From NCBI GenBank assembly GCA_017510785.1, contig JAFWMH010000056.1:1-64000 (forward strand): a DNA stretch of 64,000 nucleotides, given 5' to 3'. The notes under the pieces are model-generated. The model had not been told where the DNA came from. It made no database searches and was given only the letters and a program-made list of their open reading frames with translations. Positions 8,767 to 17,647 of this stretch are shown here, in pieces. Numbering within the stretch: the stretch's first letter is position 1; each line of letters starts with the position of its first letter. A program made the position numbers and the translations under genes. Origin of the DNA: Atopobiaceae bacterium. Lineage in GTDB: Bacteria; Actinomycetota; Coriobacteriia; Coriobacteriales; Atopobiaceae.

Positions 8767-9273
8767 ATGGATCCCATGATTACGCACGTGGTACTCCCCG
8801 GCACCTACGACCCCGTTACGTTGGGGCATCTCGATGTGGTGATGCGTGCGTGCCGGCTTTTCTCGCATGTTACGGTTGGAGTAGCAGCTTCACGCTCCAA
8901 ACGCGGCGTTGGCACGGCGTTCTCGCTTGAGGAGCGTGTTTTGATGATTCGTGAGGCTCTAGCAGAGAAACGCATCGAAGGTGTGGACGTGCTGCCGTTC
9001 GAAGGTTTGCTCGTGGACTTTTGCAGGGAGGTGGGGGCAACGGGCGTGGTTAAGGGACTGCGCGCGATGACGGATTTCGAGTACGAGTTGCAGCAGGCCG
9101 ACCTCAACTTTCATTTGGCGCCCGACCTGGAGAGCGTGTTTGTGATGGCAAGTCCTACCTACGGTTACGTTTCGTCTTCCATCGTCCGTGAGCTCGCCTC
9201 GCTTGGCTCGCCGGTAGACTCGCTCGTGCCCGACTGCGTTGCGCGGCGTCTTGCTGAGCATTACGTCCAGTAA
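8767..9273 (+). CDS. coaD: Phosphopantetheine adenylyltransferase
   Basis: The 168-residue protein has the nucleotidyltransferase motif PGTYDPVTLGHLDVV at 11-25. It also has SKRGVGTAFSLEERV and the C-terminal YGYVSSSIVRELASLG helix typical of CoaD. It transfers AMP from ATP to 4'-phosphopantetheine, the penultimate step of coenzyme A synthesis. The start follows AGGAG. The family more often has SFDP where this protein has TYDP, a conservative change. The gene closes the recG-rsmD-coaD operon. Confidence 0.96.
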   Translation: MDPMITHVVLPGTYDPVTLGHLDVVMRACRLFSHVTVGVAASRSKRGVGTAFSLEERVLMIREALAEKRIEGVDVLPFEGLLVDFCREVGATGVVKGLRAMTDFEYELQQADLNFHLAPDLESVFVMASPTYGYVSSSIVRELASLGSPVDSLVPDCVARRLAEHYVQ

Positions 9274-9452
9274 CAGGCGTGAAGCAAACGCTTGCGCTTT
9301 GTCTCAGTCGCAACGCGACCTGTCTCCGAATCCATGCCACATCCCTGCCACTTGCGTTACTATTCAGCACAATTTTGGATAATCTGCTAACATATGTTGA
9401 GCTGTAGTTGGGCGTCGCTCGATGCCACCTGTTCATGCGAAAGGAGTATCGG

Positions 9453-9950
9453 ATGGATCCAGGAGAGGAAATCATGGCCCTGGTCGACGATCTCGAGCAG
9501 ATAGTTGCTGACGCAAAGTCGCCGTTCGGCGGTGGCGGCCAACGCAAGATTGTGGACGCACAAGATATTTATGAGATTCTAGACGAGATGCGTAGCGTGT
9601 TCCCGCGCGAGTTTGCGGATGCACGGCGCGTGATTCGCGATGAGGAAGAATTGCTCGACCGCGCGCAAAAGCAGGCAGATGCCATTATTGCCGACGCCCA
9701 GCAGCAGGCGATGATTATTGCCAGCGATCAGGAAATCGTGCGTATTGCGGCGCAACAAGCCGAGAACATCCGCGATGCTGCCCAGCAGTACGAGCGCGAT
9801 ACGCGCTACAACGCGGAGGAATATGCGGATTCTGTGCTTGCGCATCTCGAGGATAATCTGCGCTCCATGACGGGAACCGTAACTCGCGTGCGTCAAACGC
9901 TCAACGAGAACTCGGGTGCCAACAGCCAGTCGAACAGCGTGAGCTGGTAG
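9453..9950 (+). CDS. Coiled-coil protein, DivIVA/ATP-synthase-b-like
   Basis: 165 residues, mostly one long charged coiled coil (about 40-150) rich in Ala, Glu, Gln and Arg (RAQKQADAIIADAQQQAMII and following). It has a Gly-rich PFGGGGQRK segment near residue 28 and an Asn/Ser-rich tail. Such proteins are usually annotated as ATPase-like or DivIVA-like, but no nucleotide-binding motif is present. The ATG at 9453 has AAGGAG upstream. The longer upstream start lacks a ribosome binding site. The gene lies in the gap between coaD and DUF177. Its role is unknown; a scaffold in cell division is a guess. Confidence 0.75.
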   Translation: MDPGEEIMALVDDLEQIVADAKSPFGGGGQRKIVDAQDIYEILDEMRSVFPREFADARRVIRDEEELLDRAQKQADAIIADAQQQAMIIASDQEIVRIAAQQAENIRDAAQQYERDTRYNAEEYADSVLAHLEDNLRSMTGTVTRVRQTLNENSGANSQSNSVSW

Positions 9951-9982
9951 GCGGCGCGCAGGAAGTGAGTACGGAGTCTAGC

Positions 9983-10549
9983 ATGGATGCGATTATCATT
10001 GCGCTCGACGATCATCTTGCGGAGGTGGGCGAAACATACGCCGTTGAAGGCACGATTAACATAACGACGTTCTCGTTGGGCGAGCGGGAGTTTTGCTTGC
10101 CCAACGGCCTTCAGTACGACGTGGTTCTTACCAATGCGGGCGAGGGCATCTTGGCAACGGGTGTGGTGCGTGGTCACGTAAAGGCCACATGCGACCGTTG
10201 CTTGGACGATACCGAGTTCGACGTCGTTGGCGAGGTTGATGAGTATTATTTGTTCCACGAACCCGATCCTGGCGTTTTGGAGGACGACGAGGAAGAGGGT
10301 CCGGACTACTTGCTCGTGGAAAGCGACTCAACGATTAACCTTGCCGATAGCATTACCTCGGCGTTTGCGATGGAACTGCCCTACGTGGTGCTGTGCAAGG
10401 AAGACTGCGCAGGTTTGTGTCCGGTGTGTGGAGAGAATCTCAATCACGTGGATTGCGGCCATGCGGAACAGCTCGAACGCGAGGCCGAGGAGGCGCGCTT
10501 GGCGAGCAGTCCCTTTGCGGCGTTGCTCGATTTGGACTTGGAAAAGTAG
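9983..10549 (+). CDS. YceD family protein (DUF177)
   Basis: The 188-residue protein shows the YceD/DUF177 layout: an N-terminal beta region, the Cys pair CDRCLDD, an acidic middle and the C-terminal metal-binding-like CAGLCPVCGENLNHVDCGH. YceD family genes nearly always precede rpmF, as here, and are thought to act in large-subunit or 23S rRNA maturation. I prefer the ATG at 9983 (GGAG six bases upstream) over a GTG at 9965. Unusually, 280 bases with a hairpin and a separate promoter divide it from rpmF. Confidence 0.88.
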   Translation: MDAIIIALDDHLAEVGETYAVEGTINITTFSLGEREFCLPNGLQYDVVLTNAGEGILATGVVRGHVKATCDRCLDDTEFDVVGEVDEYYLFHEPDPGVLEDDEEEGPDYLLVESDSTINLADSITSAFAMELPYVVLCKEDCAGLCPVCGENLNHVDCGHAEQLEREAEEARLASSPFAALLDLDLEK

Positions 10550-10579
10550 CGCTACTCGACGCGTGTCATTCGTAACGAA

Positions 10580-10631
10580 GCGTACTCCCCGGGAGCCTGT
10601 GTGAGATGAGGCAAGCTCCCGGGGAGTACGC
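10580..10631. repeat. Perfect 17-bp inverted repeat between DUF177 and rpmF
   Basis: GCGTACTCCCCGGGAGC at 10580-10596 is the exact reverse complement of 10615-10631, with an 18-base loop. RNA from this site would form a very stable hairpin. No T tract follows on either strand, so it is not a typical intrinsic terminator. It could be an RNase III or processing site, a factor-dependent stop for the upstream operon, or a DNA operator. Confidence 0.85.
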
Positions 10632-10732
10632 TGTATGAAGCAGTCTCTTGAGAGATACGAGGCGCGCGAGGTGCCCGCGAGGTTCACGCGAGGCCTGCGG
10701 AGTCGTGGAGTTGTGAAAACCTGCAAAGGTAT

Positions 10733-10760
10733 TTGTGGCATAGGAAGTTTGTGGTATAGT
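10733..10760 (+). promoter_or_regulatory. Promoter for rpmF
   Basis: TTGTGG at 10733-10738 and TATAGT at 10755-10760 are separated by 16 bases, a good vegetative promoter. Transcription would start near 10767, about 65 bases before the L32 start codon. Confidence 0.6.
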
Positions 10761-10831
10761 ACCGTTCTACGTGCGTTTGGCAAGACCGCTCGCCATTGAG
10801 GCGTGCGTGCAAGGACAAGAGAGGTCTAACG

Positions 10832-11011
10832 ATGGCAGTACCCAAGCAAAAGAAGGGCCGCAGGGCAACCCACACTCGCCGCTCGGCCAACAGCAAGCTT
10901 GCTACCCCGGCTCGTTCTGAGTGCCCGCGCTGTGGCGCTCCCAAGCTCCCGCACCACGTGTGCCCGAGCTGTGGTTACTACAAGGACCGTGAGGTTGTCG
11001 TAGCCGAGTAG
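10832..11011 (+). CDS. rpmF: 50S ribosomal protein L32
   Basis: A 59-residue basic protein beginning MAVPKQKKGRRATHTRRSAN, the universal L32 N-terminus. It has the zinc-binding pairs CPRCG and CPSCG of the zinc-ribbon (C+) form, which binds 23S rRNA in the large subunit. The start is clear from the family, and an in-frame upstream extension is not part of it. The gene is followed by a hairpin terminator. plsX comes next, the order known from many Gram-positive bacteria. Confidence 0.97.
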   Translation: MAVPKQKKGRRATHTRRSANSKLATPARSECPRCGAPKLPHHVCPSCGYYKDREVVVAE

Positions 11012-11034
11012 TGTTGCGTGCAAGGATCACCTGG

Positions 11035-11066
11035 GAGGTCGATCCCTTCTGGGGTCGACCTCTCTT
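11035..11066 (+). terminator. Probable intrinsic terminator after rpmF
   Basis: GAGGTCGATCCC pairs with GGGGTCGACCTC around a TTCT loop (11035-11062), followed by TCTT. The stem is strong and the T tract short, so termination may be partial, allowing some read-through to plsX. Confidence 0.55.
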
Positions 11067-11175
11067 CGTATGCAAAGGGGCCACGAGGCCCGGGTTTGTC
11101 AAATGCATTGGTAAAGCGTAGCGATGCGTCGTAGCAATCGAAAGCATGTGCTACACGCATGCGAGAGGAGCATCA

Positions 11176-12168
11176 ATGACGCGTGTGTGCGTAGACGCCA
11201 TGGGAGGCGACGAGACGCCTGACGTTGTATGCGAGGGTATTGCGCTCGCGCTCAAGAACGACCCAACCCTTTCGGTGCTGGTTGCCGGAACGGAGGAAGT
11301 GGTAGTCCCGTTTTGCGATAAAACCGAGCGGGCAGAGGCCCTCGTTGCCACGGAAGTCATCGGTATGGCCGAGCATCCTGCCGAGGCCGTGCGCAAGAAG
11401 AAGGATTCGAGCATTGTGCGCGGTTGTGCGGCAGTGCGCGCGGGCGATGCGGACGCGTTCTTTTCCGCAGGATCGACGGGTGCGGTGTTCGCGGCCGCAA
11501 CCATGGGCATTGGACGCATACGTGGCATAAAGCGGCCTGCCCTCGCAAGCCCGCTGCCGGGAATTGGTGGCCACAACACGGTGTTTTTGGACCTTGGTGC
11601 CAACGCCGACGTGCGTCCGGAGTCCATCGTGCAATTCGCGCACATGGGTGCCACATACGCACGCACGGTTTTGGGTGTGAATAACCCAAAGATTGGCCTT
11701 CTTTGCAATGGCGAGGAGGAAACGAAGGGCTCCGAGCTTGCGTTGGAGTATCACAAGGCGCTCGTTGAGGCGAACTGCGGTTTTGCAGGCAATGCCGAGG
11801 GAACCGATTTGCTTATGGGCGACTTCGACGTAATCGTAACGGATGGCTTTACGGGCAACGTTGCGCTCAAGACGCTTGAGGGCACGGCCAAGTTCATCCT
11901 CGCCACGCTCAAGGAGCAAATCGCTCACTCGACGCGCGGCAAAGCTGGGGCGCTGCTCCTGAAGCCGGCACTTAAAACCCTCAAGGACGACCTTTCTGGC
12001 GACGCGCATGGTGGCGCGGTGCTTCTGGGGCTTAAGGCTCCCGTGTTCATTGGCCATGGGGCGACGAACGTTCAGGCGGTGGCGTCGGGAACTGCTGCAG
12101 CGGCTCAAGCTGTTCGCGGTGCCCTTGTGGACAAGGTCGCCGAGGGCCTTAAGGCGTCCGCACAATAG
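11176..12168 (+). CDS. plsX: Phosphate acyltransferase PlsX
   Basis: The 330-residue protein begins with VDAMGGDETPDVVCEG, the PlsX signature. It continues with STGAVFAAATMGIGRIRGIKR, LDLGANADVRPE and the C-terminal GLKAPVFIGHGATN motif. PlsX converts acyl-ACP to acyl-phosphate, the donor for PlsY in phosphatidate synthesis, and works at the inner membrane surface. The start follows AGAGGAG. The acyl carrier protein gene lies directly downstream. Together with fakA upstream, this gives a phospholipid-precursor theme to the block. Confidence 0.97.
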   Translation: MTRVCVDAMGGDETPDVVCEGIALALKNDPTLSVLVAGTEEVVVPFCDKTERAEALVATEVIGMAEHPAEAVRKKKDSSIVRGCAAVRAGDADAFFSAGSTGAVFAAATMGIGRIRGIKRPALASPLPGIGGHNTVFLDLGANADVRPESIVQFAHMGATYARTVLGVNNPKIGLLCNGEEETKGSELALEYHKALVEANCGFAGNAEGTDLLMGDFDVIVTDGFTGNVALKTLEGTAKFILATLKEQIAHSTRGKAGALLLKPALKTLKDDLSGDAHGGAVLLGLKAPVFIGHGATNVQAVASGTAAAAQAVRGALVDKVAEGLKASAQ

Positions 12169-12222
12169 TACAATCGATGCATCGAGTAATGTGCATCAAG
12201 GTGTTATGGAATGGAGTTTGCT

Positions 12223-12459
12223 ATGGACCGCACCGCAATTCGTGAGAAGGTCGTCGAGCTCGTGGGCGAGACGCTCGAGTGCGAGGAAGAAGCCCTCACC
12301 GAGGATTCACGCTTCGACGACTTGGGCGCCGATTCCTTCGATTTGCTGGAGCTCGTAACGGCGTTCGAGGACGAGTTCGGCCTCACCATGAACGACGACG
12401 CCCTGCAGCAAATCGAAACCATCGGCGACGCCGTCGATGCGATAGCCGACGCGCAGTGA
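12223..12459 (+). CDS. acpP: Acyl carrier protein
   Basis: 78 residues, strongly acidic, with the phosphopantetheine attachment motif DLGADSFDLLELV (the Ser after GAD). It carries growing acyl chains as thioesters in fatty-acid synthesis and supplies PlsX. I chose the ATG at 12223 (GGAG six bases upstream, protein begins MDRTAIREKV) rather than the ATG at 12211. The stop codon overlaps the GTG start of rnc. Confidence 0.95.
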   Translation: MDRTAIREKVVELVGETLECEEEALTEDSRFDDLGADSFDLLELVTAFEDEFGLTMNDDALQQIETIGDAVDAIADAQ

Positions 12460-13199
12460 AGCTCTACGCACGCGTCCGTGAAGTAGAGAGGATTTGCGAC
12501 CACGAGTTTACCAACAAGGAGCTCGTGGTCTCTGCCCTTACCCATCCGTCGGCGGCGGAGGGAAAGCCCGTTACTGCCTCATACGAGCGGCTCGAGTTTT
12601 TGGGCGACTCCGTTCTTGGCGCGCTCGTTGCGGCCTCGTTGTACGAGCAGTTCCCGCGCATGGACGAAGGAGGGCTAACGCGCATAAAAACCGCGCTCAT
12701 TTCGGGCAAGACGCAGGCGAAGGTGGCCGAGGAGTTGGGCATTTCGAAGCTCATCGTGCTCGGCGAGTCGGAAAAAGGCACCGGCGCTCGGGGCATGCGT
12801 AAGGCGCTCGAGGATGTGTACGAGGCAATCATTGGTGCGCTCTACTTGGACGGCGGCGCACAAGTGGCAACGGAGTTCATGGAGCGTACGCTCATGCCGC
12901 TCATGCAGCCATCGCTTGCGAAGCATCCCATATCCTCTAAGTCGCGTTTTCAGGAAGTGGCCCAGCGCGACTTTAAGTGTGGTCCCACGTACAAAATCGT
13001 GGGTGAGGAGGGTCCAGCGCACACCCCCACCTTTACTGCGGTTGCACTTATCGAGAATCGACGCGTGGGACGAGGGAAGGGTCATACCAAAAAGGAGGCC
13101 GAGGGCGCGGCCGCGCGAGATGCGCTTCACAACCTTGGCTATGTGCTCGATGGCGCGGAAGGCGAGGGCGTAGAGGCGCACGAGGCTGGTGACGTCTAA
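12456..13199 (+). CDS. rnc: Ribonuclease III
   Basis: 247 residues: the catalytic RNase III domain with the family signature ERLEFLGDSVLGALVAASL and the second metal-binding acidic stretch LEDVYEAIIGALYLDGG, then a double-stranded-RNA-binding domain (SKSRFQEVAQ... GRGKGHTKKEAEGAAARDAL). It processes rRNA precursors and degrades structured RNA. The GTG start overlaps the acpP stop, and the TAA shares its last base with the smc ATG. Translational coupling is therefore likely. The Glu/Ala-rich tail after the dsRNA domain is slightly longer than usual. Confidence 0.96.
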   Translation: MKLYARVREVERICDHEFTNKELVVSALTHPSAAEGKPVTASYERLEFLGDSVLGALVAASLYEQFPRMDEGGLTRIKTALISGKTQAKVAEELGISKLIVLGESEKGTGARGMRKALEDVYEAIIGALYLDGGAQVATEFMERTLMPLMQPSLAKHPISSKSRFQEVAQRDFKCGPTYKIVGEEGPAHTPTFTAVALIENRRVGRGKGHTKKEAEGAAARDALHNLGYVLDGAEGEGVEAHEAGDV

Positions 13200-16100
13200 T
13201 GTACCTCAAGTCGCTCACCTTGCGTGGCTTCAAGTCGTTCGCAGACAAAACCACGCTCGTGTTCGATCCTGGCCTCACCGTCGTCGTGGGACCGAACGGA
13301 TCGGGAAAGTCGAACATTTCGGACGCCATACTTTGGGTGCTCGGAGAGCAGAGCGCCAAGATGCTTCGTGGTTCGGCCATGGAGGACGTTATTTTTTCCG
13401 GGTCCTCCGCACGTGGTTCGGTGAGTATGGCCGAGGTTACCCTCGTGCTCGACAACAGCGACGGAACGCTGCCGGTGGATTACTCCGAGGTGGCCGTTAC
13501 TCGGCGGATGTATCGCTCGGGCGAATCGGAGTACCTCATCAACGGCGCTGCGAGCCGCTTGATGGACGTAACCGACATTCTGCACGATTCTGGCTTGGGT
13601 CGCGAGATGCACTCCATCATTAGTCAGGGCAATCTTGACTCAATTCTTTCGAGCCGACCCGAGGAACGACGCGAGCTCATTGAGGAAGCTGCTGGCATCT
13701 CGAAGCATCGTCGCCGAAAAGCGCGCTCGGAGCGCAAGCTCAAGAGCATGGACGAAAACCTCACGCGCGCGAAGGACGTGAGCCGCGAGATTACGCGGCA
13801 GCTTCGCCCTCTCGAGCGTCAGGTGGGAAAGGCCCGCCAGGCGCGGGAGCTGCAGGACCGTTTGCGCGAGTTGAGTCTCTCGCTCGCTGTGGACGACGTC
13901 CGCACGTTGCAGACACGCCACACTTCGCTTATGGCACGCTCGCGCGAGGCAGAGGCGTCGGCCTCGCTGGCAAAGCTGCGCTTGCAGGAAAAGTCGGAAG
14001 AGCTCGAGCGCTACCAAAGCCTTTTGGAAGAGAAAGGCATTTTTGTAGGCGACTTGGGTGCCCAGCGAACGCGTTTGGCCGACCAACTCGCGCGTTTGCG
14101 CGCCGACGAGCGACTGCTCAAGGAGAAGGGCCGCAACATGCGGGCGCGCATAGCCGACCTCGAGTCGGGCGTGGCATCCTCCAAGCGGGATTGCGAGAAG
14201 GCGCGCGAGGAGCTTACGAGTGTGGAGTCCGAGCTTGGAGATGCTCGTGCAAAATGGGACGAACTCAAGCGCCAGGTGGACGAACTCGTGCCGGTGGCAC
14301 GCAAGGCGAAGGCCCAGCGCAAGGAGCAAGGACGCCAACTGGCGCAGCTGCAGGCAGAGCAACGCGCGGCTCAGCGTAGCGCCGACCAAGAGACGCTCGC
14401 CTATGCCAAGCTTCGCGACCAAGTGGGCAATGCCGAGGTCGAAGACGGCCTGTTTGCAAGCAGGCTCGCGCAGCTCGACGAGCAGGCGAGCACGTGCGAG
14501 GAGCGTCTTTCGGAGCGTGAGCGGCGCCACAAGGAGCTTACGTCGGCGCTCGACGAGGCCAAGGCATCCATCGATTCCTCGTCGGCCGAGGAGCGCCGCT
14601 TGGGGGATGTGCTTCGCGAGGCGCGTGGGGCGGAGCGACGGGCGCGCGAGGCGCTCGAAGGCCAGCGGGCTTCTCTTTCGGCGTTGGTAAAGGTGGACGA
14701 ACAGGCAGAGCGAACGAGTCCCCTCGTTAAGACGCTTCTTAACAACAGGTCGGTCGCATCCCTCGTTTCGTGCCGTTTGGCCGACGTCATTGAGGCACCG
14801 GAGAAGTATGAGGAGGCCATCGAGCGCCTGCTAGGCGACGACCTTGCGGGTCTTGTTGTTAACTGCACGTCGGATGCGACTCAAATCGCTCGCGCGGCTC
14901 GTGCCGCAAAGAAGACGAACGGCACGGTTACGCTGGTATCGCGCGATGTGGCAAGCACAACGCATGCTCCGCGCGAGGGAGCTTCGCCGCTTGCCGAGAG
15001 CATCGTGGCACACGAGGACGCCCAGGGCGTGGTGGATGCGCTTTTGGGCGGGGTATACGTGGTTGGAACCACCGAAGAGGCTCTACGCGCACATCAAGAG
15101 GACCCTGCGCACACCTATGTGAGCAACGAGGGCTCGTATGTGCTGCCCGACGGACGCATTGTGGTGGGGGAGCGCTCTGGAGCAGAGCGTGGTGCCCTTG
15201 AACGTAAGCGCTCCATCCGTGCAGCGCGCGAGGCATTGCCGGCGCTCGAGCGAGATCTTAACAACGCAAGTGAGCGTGTAACGGCTTGCGAGCGCGACCT
15301 CTCCAACGTCCGCGACGTGGCGGCTCGCGCGCGTCAGGAGCGTGCACGTCTTACGGGCGAGATTTCGTCCATTGAATCCGAGCGCAAGCGCCTGCGTGGC
15401 CAGCTCAACTCTACGCAAAACGAACGACAGCGCGTGGAGCGTCAACGCGCGGAGGCCGCAAGCAAGGCCGAGAAGGCGCGACAGGCCATCGAACGCCATC
15501 GCCGTGCCGCCGACGAGGCTGCGGCGCGTGCCGAAGAGGCCGCGGCGCAGGCGGAAGAGGCGGCGGCGCGGCGCAACGAGGCGTCGCGTGCGGAAGACGA
15601 TGCCGAGCGCAAGGTTTCGTCCGCACGCTTGCGCTTGGCGACGGTACAGGAACGCAAGAACAACCTCATCATGCGTTCGGACGACTTGCGCTCGCGGGTA
15701 ACGCGTCTTGAGCGCTCGGCCGAGAATGCCGAGCGTGATGTGCACGAGCTGCGCGCGAAAATCCTGCGCGTAAAGCCGCTTGAGGAGACGTACGCGGCCA
15801 TCATAGCCCGCGTGCTCGAATGGGCGGCGCGCATCGAGGATCGCGCGTCCTTGGCGGAGGCGGACTCTGCCGAACTCAAGCAAACCATTGGCGACGCGCG
15901 CAAGGGCGTTGATGAGGCGCGCAACGACTTGGACCGCAGTCAAAGCAAGGTTAACGAGATTCGCGTGGAGCAGGGCAGGCTTGAGGTGCAGGTGGAGTCG
16001 GCCGTCGGGGCGCTTGAGGAAATGGGCGCGAACCTGGCGGAGGCGTTGCAGCTGCCAGCCCCTGAGGACCGCGAGGCGTACGAGGTGGAGGTTGACGAGC

Positions 16101-16738
16101 TCAAGCGTCGTTTGCGGGCGCTCGGCCCCGTCAACGAGGTCGCCATGGACGAGTATGCTCGCCTCAAGCAGCGTGCGGACTACATCACCGAGCAGGTGGC
16201 CGACCTCGAGTCGGCGCGTAAGTCGCTGGCAAAAATCACGGCCGCTATCGAGCGTCGCATGCGCAGGCAGTTCCTCGTGATCTTCGACCAAGTGAACGCG
16301 AACTTCACCGAGGTGTTTTCTCTGCTGTTCCCGGGCGGACAAGCGCATTTGGAGATGACCGACCCCGACCACATATTCGAGACGGGCATCGAGATAATAG
16401 CGCAACCGCGTGGCAAAAAAATACAAAAGATGATGCTGATGAGTGGTGGCGAGAAGAGCCTCACGGCCCTTGCCCTGCTCTTTGCGGTATATCGCACGCG
16501 AACAGTGCCGTTCTACGTGTTCGACGAGGTGGAGGCCGCACTCGACGACTCCAACCTTGGCAAACTGCTCGATGCGATCGAGGAGTTGCACAAAACGACG
16601 CAGCTCATCGTAATATCGCACCAGCGCAGAACTATGGAGCAAGCGGACGTGCTGTACGGCGTGTCCATGCAGGCCGATGGCGTGAGCCACGTGGTGTCTC
16701 AGCGCCTCGACAAATCGGGAAAGGTGGTGGACGCCTAA
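13199..16738 (+). CDS. smc: Chromosome segregation protein SMC
   Basis: The 1179-residue protein is a full-length SMC. The N-terminal ATPase half has Walker A GPNGSGKSN (32-40). A long coiled coil of about 170-500 follows, then a hinge of about 520-665 containing GVYVVGTTEEALRA, and the returning coiled coil of about 680-1000. The C-terminal half carries the signature LMSGGEKSLTAL and Walker B YVFDEVEAALDD. SMC dimers with ScpAB organise and segregate the chromosome. The scpA and scpB genes are not in the window. The stop is immediately followed by ftsY. Confidence 0.98.
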   Translation: MYLKSLTLRGFKSFADKTTLVFDPGLTVVVGPNGSGKSNISDAILWVLGEQSAKMLRGSAMEDVIFSGSSARGSVSMAEVTLVLDNSDGTLPVDYSEVAVTRRMYRSGESEYLINGAASRLMDVTDILHDSGLGREMHSIISQGNLDSILSSRPEERRELIEEAAGISKHRRRKARSERKLKSMDENLTRAKDVSREITRQLRPLERQVGKARQARELQDRLRELSLSLAVDDVRTLQTRHTSLMARSREAEASASLAKLRLQEKSEELERYQSLLEEKGIFVGDLGAQRTRLADQLARLRADERLLKEKGRNMRARIADLESGVASSKRDCEKAREELTSVESELGDARAKWDELKRQVDELVPVARKAKAQRKEQGRQLAQLQAEQRAAQRSADQETLAYAKLRDQVGNAEVEDGLFASRLAQLDEQASTCEERLSERERRHKELTSALDEAKASIDSSSAEERRLGDVLREARGAERRAREALEGQRASLSALVKVDEQAERTSPLVKTLLNNRSVASLVSCRLADVIEAPEKYEEAIERLLGDDLAGLVVNCTSDATQIARAARAAKKTNGTVTLVSRDVASTTHAPREGASPLAESIVAHEDAQGVVDALLGGVYVVGTTEEALRAHQEDPAHTYVSNEGSYVLPDGRIVVGERSGAERGALERKRSIRAAREALPALERDLNNASERVTACERDLSNVRDVAARARQERARLTGEISSIESERKRLRGQLNSTQNERQRVERQRAEAASKAEKARQAIERHRRAADEAAARAEEAAAQAEEAAARRNEASRAEDDAERKVSSARLRLATVQERKNNLIMRSDDLRSRVTRLERSAENAERDVHELRAKILRVKPLEETYAAIIARVLEWAARIEDRASLAEADSAELKQTIGDARKGVDEARNDLDRSQSKVNEIRVEQGRLEVQVESAVGALEEMGANLAEALQLPAPEDREAYEVEVDELKRRLRALGPVNEVAMDEYARLKQRADYITEQVADLESARKSLAKITAAIERRMRRQFLVIFDQVNANFTEVFSLLFPGGQAHLEMTDPDHIFETGIEIIAQPRGKKIQKMMLMSGGEKSLTALALLFAVYRTRTVPFYVFDEVEAALDDSNLGKLLDAIEELHKTTQLIVISHQRRTMEQADVLYGVSMQADGVSHVVSQRLDKSGKVVDA

Positions 16739-17644
16739 ATGGCTCTATTCGATCGACTTAAGGACGGACTCTCGAAGTCGCGCCAAACGATGAACGAGAT
16801 TTTTTATCTCGGTGGAGAGGTAGACGAGACCTTTTGGGAGGACCTCGAAGATACCCTCGTAATGGCCGACATGGGTGCCGAGGTGGCATTCCAGGTAGCC
16901 GACGACCTGCGCGAGCAGGCAGCGCGTGAGGGGCTTACGCGTTCCGACCAAATTCGTGACGCCTTGGCTACGCGCATCGCGAAGGAATTCACCCGAAAGA
17001 CGTGGGACCCGTTCATTTACCTGCCGTCCTGCGTGCTCTTCGTGGGTATTAACGGTGCGGGAAAAACCACTACGGTGGGAAAGCTTGCGAAGGTGGCAAA
17101 CGACCAGGGCATCCGCTGCCTCATCGGTGGCGCCGACACCTTCCGTGCCGCTGCCATAGAGCAGCTTGAGGTGTGGGCAAAGCGCTCCGGCGTGGAGATG
17201 ATCACACGCAAGCGTGGCGCCGACCCTGCGAGTGTGTGCTACGAGGTGCTTGAGCGTGCCGAGCAAACGAACGCGCAGCTTACGCTCATCGATACCGCGG
17301 GTCGCTTGCATACGTCGGCCGACCTCATGAACGAGCTGGGGAAGGTGGTGCGCGTCACGCGCAAGCGTGCGACGTGCAAGGTGTTCGTCGTTCTCGTAAT
17401 CGACGCCACAACCGGGCAAAACGGGCTTTCGCAGGCCAAGGAGTTCAATGACGCGCTCGACCTCGACGGTATTATTATTACTAAGCTCGACGGCACCGCA
17501 AAGGGCGGTATTGCCGTGGCCATTTCGCACGACCTCAAGCTTCCCATTCTGCGTGTTGGCGTAGGTGAGAAAATCGAGGACCTACAAATGTTCAATGCGA
17601 ATGACTTTGCCCGCGCGCTCGTGGGCTCAACGGAGGGGGTGTAA
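16739..17644 (+). CDS. ftsY: Signal recognition particle receptor FtsY
   Basis: The 301-residue protein is almost a bare NG GTPase domain. The N domain has TLVMADMGAEVAFQVADDL. The G motifs are GINGAGKTTTVGKLA, DTFRAAAIEQLEVWA, DTAGRLHT and TKLDGTAKGG. The acidic A domain of E. coli FtsY is absent, as is usual in Gram-positive bacteria. It docks the ribosome-SRP complex at the membrane. It directly abuts smc and lies three bases before ffh, so the two SRP GTPases are co-expressed. Confidence 0.97.
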   Translation: MALFDRLKDGLSKSRQTMNEIFYLGGEVDETFWEDLEDTLVMADMGAEVAFQVADDLREQAAREGLTRSDQIRDALATRIAKEFTRKTWDPFIYLPSCVLFVGINGAGKTTTVGKLAKVANDQGIRCLIGGADTFRAAAIEQLEVWAKRSGVEMITRKRGADPASVCYEVLERAEQTNAQLTLIDTAGRLHTSADLMNELGKVVRVTRKRATCKVFVVLVIDATTGQNGLSQAKEFNDALDLDGIIITKLDGTAKGGIAVAISHDLKLPILRVGVGEKIEDLQMFNANDFARALVGSTEGV

Positions 17645-17647
17645 ACG

